Positions 61,365-64,000 of a stretch of DNA of 64,000 nucleotides are shown here, one piece after another. Both the position numbers and the translations under genes were made by a program. Source of the DNA: RH-AL1 sp050013235. GTDB taxonomy: Bacteria > Pseudomonadota > Alphaproteobacteria > Rhizobiales > Beijerinckiaceae. The stretch spans positions 41,092 to 105,091 of the forward strand of contig JBEKFQ010000004.1 of the NCBI GenBank assembly GCA_050013235.1, written 5' to 3'. The notes beneath the pieces were generated by a model. The model did no database searches. It saw only the letters and a program-made list of their open reading frames with translations, and was not told the origin of the DNA. The first letter of the stretch is position 1. Every line of letters starts with the position of its first letter.

Positions 61365-61717
61365 ATATTGTCGGTCTACGCGATATCGGCGATTTGCAAA
61401 AGGAACGCCTGATCCTTCAAGCAAACGAAGATTTGGACGTCGGTGACTTCCTGATCTTAGCCGCCCGTAAAAAAGACGAGGTTCCACTGGGGGGCCGCGC
61501 TCGCGCAGCTTATTGGATGCCAGATCATAAAGTGAAAAAAGGAGATAGGGTTATATTATACACAAAAAAAGGCGCCAGAAGCGAGAAGCAACTAAATAGC
61601 GGAACTGTATCGTACTTTTTTTATTGGAACTTAGAAAATTCAGTGTGGGAAAATTCCATACCGATACTAATCGAAATATACGAACGCAAAGCCTTTAACG
61701 GGCAAAACGTAGAGTAA
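61355..61717 (+). CDS. unknown 120-residue protein, partner of the membrane protein
   Basis: A soluble 120-residue protein starting MEIDIVGLRDIGDLQKERLI. It has a beta-rich look with blocks DLDVGDFLILAARK, AAYWMPDHKVKKGDRVILYT and KKGARSEKQLNSGTVSYFFYW, ending in an acidic-aromatic tail. Similar blocks (AYW.PD..VKKGD.VVLYTK.G..S) occur in uncharacterised bacterial proteins as far as I recall, but I cannot assign a function. The start lies within the last codons of the membrane protein gene (ten-base overlap). Base composition is visibly more A/T-rich than the core genes. The 3' end overlaps the converging gene at 61667. Confidence 0.65.
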   Translation: MEIDIVGLRDIGDLQKERLILQANEDLDVGDFLILAARKKDEVPLGGRARAAYWMPDHKVKKGDRVILYTKKGARSEKQLNSGTVSYFFYWNLENSVWENSIPILIEIYERKAFNGQNVE

Positions 61718-61918
61718 CGAGCCGAACAACGGCTCGTTGTCGGATTCGTTCATCTCGCAATCCGTCACGTCGATCTCAAGATCAGGCAACGGCAGCGTGG
61801 CACAGCCAGCAAGATCGGCTTCGAACCCTGGATCGCCGTCCAGTACGTCGAGATAGGTGATCAGCGTTTCGATGGCATGTTCAAGCTTGGCGCGAGTCGG
61901 GAGGGCCCTAATCTGCAT
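61667..61918 (-). CDS. small acidic island/phage-type protein
   Basis: An 83-residue acidic protein, MQIRALPTRAKLEHAIETL then LDVLDGDPGFEADLAGC and SDNEPLFGS. The pattern LDxxDGDPDxE ... DxEPSLG is common in small hypothetical proteins of alphaproteobacterial prophages. AGGAGG precedes ATG 61918. It is the last gene of a four-gene minus-strand operon and overlaps its upstream neighbour by 11 bases. Function unknown. Confidence 0.65.
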   Translation of the reverse strand: MQIRALPTRAKLEHAIETLITYLDVLDGDPGFEADLAGCATLPLPDLEIDVTDCEMNESDNEPLFGSLLYVLPVKGFAFVYFD

Positions 61919-62123
61919 CGGAAGCCTCCTCGGTGGGCGCACCGCGAAGCTGCCGGACCGAATCAATGATGCCGTCCAGCCTTTCCCAAGCTTCGTTGAT
62001 CACTGAGCAGGCGGCACTCCTATGAGGGCCCTTCTGCATTGCATGCTCGCAGGTGAGAAAAGCCGCGACAACGAAACCCTTCGTTGCGGTGAGATCATCT
62101 TCTATGTCCAAAAGGGTTTTCAT
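61908..62123 (-). CDS. small unknown protein, 71 residues
   Basis: A 71-residue helical protein: MKTLLDIEDDLTATKGFVVA, CEHAMQKGPHRSAACSVINE, AWERLDGIIDSVRQLRGAPT. It resembles small hypothetical proteins of alphaproteobacterial phage islands in layout only. GGGAGGG lies upstream of ATG 62123. It overlaps the next gene by 11 bases and begins three bases after the stop of the preceding gene. Confidence 0.6.
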   Translation of the reverse strand: MKTLLDIEDDLTATKGFVVAAFLTCEHAMQKGPHRSAACSVINEAWERLDGIIDSVRQLRGAPTEEASDAD

Positions 62124-62126
62124 CGC

Positions 62127-62468
62127 TCAGCCCTCCCGCCAATCGCAGCCGACCGCGCTCAGGACGAGCGCCGCTCTTGCGGAGGCTGGAGCGAGCTCGT
62201 AATTCCAACTCCAATCCGAGTTTTTATGGAAGGCCCTTCCCGCGCATCGGTGCGGGTCGAACCGGGCGTCCTTGATACCAAACCTCGTCCCCAACTCGTC
62301 GCCGCATCGTTGATGCTCACCCCAAAGCCACTGATTGTAGTTTTGTAGCAATTCTTCGGTGACCGGCTCGGCTGCTGCTGTCGGCTGGCCGATTAACGTC
62401 ACCGCGCCGCCGATCAGCGGCAGTGTCGCGAGTTGCCGGAGGAAGGCGCGGCGGGGAAGCTCAACCAT
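62127..62468 (-). CDS. unknown exported protein with Tat-like signal
   Basis: A 113-residue protein from ATG 62468 (GGAGAGGG upstream). The N-terminus LPRRAFLRQLATLPLIGGAV has twin arginines and a hydrophobic core ending PTAAAEP, a probable Tat signal. The mature part has LLQNYNQWLWGEHQRCGDEL and SARAALVLSAVGCDWREG, with three cysteines and many tryptophans. No family recognised. It overlaps the preceding gene by eight bases. Confidence 0.6.
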   Translation of the reverse strand: MVELPRRAFLRQLATLPLIGGAVTLIGQPTAAAEPVTEELLQNYNQWLWGEHQRCGDELGTRFGIKDARFDPHRCAGRAFHKNSDWSWNYELAPASARAALVLSAVGCDWREG

Positions 62469-62859
62469 TTGCCCTCTCCATCGCAAGAATGTCGTGGCCG
62501 ATGGAGAGCGACAGATCACGGAACGAGCCCAGCCCTTCGCAGTCCGCAGTGGGGTCGCATTGCAACGCGATTTCCATGGCCGTAGCTTTCACCTTTAGGC
62601 CCGCGATGCTGAGAGCGGGAATTGCATTAATCTCCTCCCGGAGATTCCAATGAAGGTTGTAGCTGGCTGTTTCCTCCTCTTCCGTAGCGCCGGGGCCGGG
62701 GCGCCCTTCATTCGCGGCGGTGAGGCGGAGTCCAAGATCGATAAGATAGGCTTCGGCGGCTTCGGCGTAGCGCCGCATGACTGCGTTCTGCTCCGCGCGC
62801 TGGTTTTCGTCTTTGTCAGGCAAGATGGTATCGGCTGCGGGTACGAGTGTGTTCGGCAT
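62461..62859 (-). CDS. unknown protein, first gene of the phage-type operon
   Basis: A 132-residue acidic helical protein from ATG 62859. It contains VMRRYAEAAEAYLIDLGLRL, then LHWNLREEINAIPALSIAG and LKVKATAMEIAL. The block IPAxSIAGLKVKAxA is a recurring theme in small proteins of alphaproteobacterial prophages and islands. First gene of the leftward operon; the operator-like palindrome at 62903-62938 lies just upstream. Confidence 0.65.
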   Translation of the reverse strand: MPNTLVPAADTILPDKDENQRAEQNAVMRRYAEAAEAYLIDLGLRLTAANEGRPGPGATEEEETASYNLHWNLREEINAIPALSIAGLKVKATAMEIALQCDPTADCEGLGSFRDLSLSIGHDILAMERANG

Positions 62860-62902
62860 TGGGGTTGCTCCAGAAATCTGTATCAATGCCTTATTCTGTA
62901 TG

Positions 62903-62938
62903 ATATCCAGAAAGAATCGTCAACAAAAATCTGGATAT
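62903..62938. promoter_or_regulatory. ATATCCAGA/TCTGGATAT palindrome between divergent operons
   Basis: A 9-bp perfect inverted repeat with an 18-base spacer. It fills the gap between the leftward operon (starts 62859) and the XRE gene, whose ATG at 62937 overlaps the right arm. This position suits a site for the XRE protein controlling both directions. Confidence 0.7.
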
Positions 62939-63179
62939 GATCCCGAAAATGAATGCCGTACAGTTAAAGATGGCTCGCGTTGCCCTGGGACTTACTGTTC
63001 GTGAAACGGCTGAACAGACCGGCACTTCGCATGATACGATAAGCCGCCTAGAGCGCGGCGAGGTATTGAAGGACGCGACCGTTCAGAAGGTCCGCCAGGC
63101 CCTCGAATCGGCCGGCGTGATCTTCGTTGCCGAGAATGGCGAAGGGCCCGGAGTGAGGCTGAGGAAGGCGAAGCCATGA
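62937..63179 (+). CDS. XRE-family helix-turn-helix regulator
   Basis: An 80-residue protein that is little more than one XRE DNA-binding domain: LKMARVALGLTVRETAEQTG, TSHDTISRLERGEVLKD, then LESAGVIFVAENGEGPGVRL. The last segment (sAGVIFvae-ngeGpGVRLrk) is typical of short regulators in alphaproteobacterial phages and toxin-antitoxin loci. ATG 62937 or 62949. The stop overlaps the next start by four bases (ATGA), so it is translationally coupled to the CxxC peptide and through it to the nuclease-like gene. Confidence 0.85.
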   Translation: MIPKMNAVQLKMARVALGLTVRETAEQTGTSHDTISRLERGEVLKDATVQKVRQALESAGVIFVAENGEGPGVRLRKAKP

Positions 63180-63256
63180 AACTCAGAATGCCACACGCAT
63201 ATTGCACGAAGTGCCGCCAGCCTTACGTGGGCTACCCGGGCGTCCCGACCAAATGA
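63176..63256 (+). CDS. 26-residue CxxC micro-protein
   Basis: A tiny frame coding MKLRMPHAYCTKCRQPYVGY plus six more residues ending PTK. It begins in the ATGA overlap with the XRE gene and ends in an ATGA overlap with the nuclease-like gene. The single CxxC beside aromatic residues looks like half a zinc ribbon and may bind zinc as a dimer. The double overlap is the main evidence that it is translated. It might serve only to couple translation. Confidence 0.55.
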   Translation: MKLRMPHAYCTKCRQPYVGYPGVPTK

Positions 63257-63660
63257 ACATCAAGAAATCGCGGGCTCACAAACCGCAACCAATTGTTCTC
63301 GGCCCTCTTCCTGTTCTTCAAATCAACCAAGCAATGCAGCTTGAGCTAGTGCCAGGCGATCTTATTGTGCCTGTAGGTATAGAAATTCATATCAGCCGCC
63401 AGAGGCCTGGCGAGTATGCCCGTCTTTTGCCACATCTAGGAGCGGTGACAGCTAACCCCCTGTATGTCGGAGACGACTTCAAAAACGAGGGGATCGAGCT
63501 TGTTGGTAGTGCACCTGGCTCAGGAGGAGAGTTCATCCTTGTGGCGATCTGCCTTGAGATCGACAGCACCGGCCGGTACCAGGTTCGAACGTTTTATGCG
63601 ACAAGTCGTGAGAAGATAGAGCGTCGCCGTCAGAAAGGTGTCCTTTGGAACATCCTATAA
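63253..63660 (+). CDS. PBECR-like (phage barnase/EndoU/colicin E5/RelE-type) nuclease, putative toxin
   Basis: A 135-residue protein. The C-terminal half matches what I know of phage-associated PBECR nucleases of the barnase-EndoU-colicin-RelE fold: HLGAVTANPLYVGDDFKNEG, a strand pair GEFILVAICLEIDSTGRYQV, then TFYATSREKIERRRQKG with its Ser-Arg ... Arg-Arg-Arg end. These proteins are thought to cut RNA. It is translationally coupled (ATGA) to a CxxC peptide and an XRE regulator, an arrangement like a toxin-antitoxin unit, with the toxin downstream. Function and partner are inference. Confidence 0.7.
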   Translation: MNIKKSRAHKPQPIVLGPLPVLQINQAMQLELVPGDLIVPVGIEIHISRQRPGEYARLLPHLGAVTANPLYVGDDFKNEGIELVGSAPGSGGEFILVAICLEIDSTGRYQVRTFYATSREKIERRRQKGVLWNIL

Positions 63661-63810
63661 CGACACAGGGCCCTCAACCTTTCGGTGAGAGCCCTATGCC
63701 TAAAGCGACTAGCCGGACGCAACTTCCGGATCTATTCACTACCCGAAGGTAGCTACTTCACCTGGTCAGTCCGACCCGACCAGGTTCGTGAGGTAGCCGT
63801 TCTCACCTCT
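63661..63810. other. hairpin-rich region, candidate structured RNA
   Basis: Four inverted repeats in 140 bases: GGGCCCTCA/TGAGAGCCC at 63668-63694; CTACC-CGAA-GGTAG at 63739-63752; ACCTGGTC/GACCAGGT at 63760-63785 (perfect 8 bp); GTGAG/CTCAC at 63788-63806. No coding frame fits. The first could end the nuclease-like transcript, though no T-run follows. Together they suggest a folded RNA on either strand. Confidence 0.45.
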
Positions 63811-64000
63811 AAGCCACTTCTAACGTCACCTTATATGCCATAGACCCGGCCACTCCGCAAGGTCCAGGCCCCGGCCACCCAGGGGAATCGCATATCGAAT
63901 TCGCTTGCGTGTGATTTGGTGATCGATTCTGCGCCGCTCAGGCTTTTTGGCTTGAGAGGGTGGGTCGATGGAAGGGTTCTTGGCCTGTTTCGCGGGGCTT
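63811..64000. other. window end without a supported gene
   Basis: No complete gene. A frame starting ATG GAA GGG at 63968 is open to the window edge for 11 codons, too short to judge. The CCGGCCAC motif occurs twice (63847 and 63875). Confidence 0.35.

Noticed and set aside
60770..64000. Second attachment site repeating the tRNA-Ala 3' end
   Set aside because: No copy of the last 15-20 bases of the tRNA was found between the tRNA and the window end; it could lie beyond.
63968..64000. Start of a further gene at the right edge
   Set aside because: Only 11 codons are visible and there is no clear ribosome binding site.

Overview
The window looks like chromosomal DNA of a GC-rich alphaproteobacterium of the order Hyphomicrobiales (Rhizobiales), most plausibly a Beijerinckiaceae/Methylocystaceae-type organism. 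The grounds are gene content and order: mdh-sucCD-(sucA), ubiE-ubiB-coaBC-dut, RNase D-lptC-lptA-lptB-rpoN, a RegB/RegA redox pair, intracellular PHB depolymerase, cysD-cysNC, a PccR-type acyl-CoA regulator and a glutathione-dependent formaldehyde enzyme (Gfa). The genus is an inference and was not tested.

Layout. 1-4.7 kb: TCA block on the minus strand (mdh, sucC, sucD and the first codons of a probable sucA), interrupted by a ParDE-type toxin-antitoxin pair. 5-11 kb: DsbD-like thiol reductase, ZapE, an L,D-transpeptidase, MutM and a CHRD protein. 11-22.7 kb: a plus-strand run for ubiquinone (ubiE, ubiB), coenzyme A (coaBC), dUTPase, cysteine synthase, a PfkB kinase and NAD synthetase, then an unusual enol-lactonase-like hydrolase with a histone-H1-like tail and an amino-acid-type binding protein. 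22.9-30 kb: flippase, PrmA, a small Cys-rich exported protein, Gfa, an HU protein and a chemoreceptor. 30-34 kb: an aldehyde dehydrogenase/DUF779 unit facing an AcoR-type sigma-54 activator, with a good -24/-12 promoter and a large palindrome between them. 34.5-40 kb: RNase D, the Lpt lipopolysaccharide export genes and rpoN itself. 40-47 kb: PHB depolymerase, RegB/RegA, MmcB, CutA and two more L,D-transpeptidase-fold proteins. 47-60.5 kb: sulfate activation (cysD, cysNC), CobP, OpgD, the PccR-like regulator, a LuxR-type regulator with a degenerate receiver, a DJ-1/PfpI protein, PadR, TypA and CysG.

From the tRNA-Ala(GGC) gene at 60.7 kb to the window end the character changes. Genes are short, mostly unrecognised and partly AT-richer. 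They include an overlapping two-gene unit with a membrane protein, a four-gene phage-type operon, and a divergent XRE regulator translationally coupled to a tiny CxxC protein and a PBECR-like nuclease. I read this as a genomic island or prophage remnant; it holds the best candidates for an undescribed system.

A dispersed palindromic repeat (about 48 bp core plus conserved flank) occurs four times in intergenic DNA, with one partial copy. Functional links inside the window: RpoN and an AcoR-type activator with its predicted target promoter; CysDNC, CysK and CysG in sulfur assimilation; PHB depolymerase and the PccR-type regulator in storage and short-chain acyl-CoA use.
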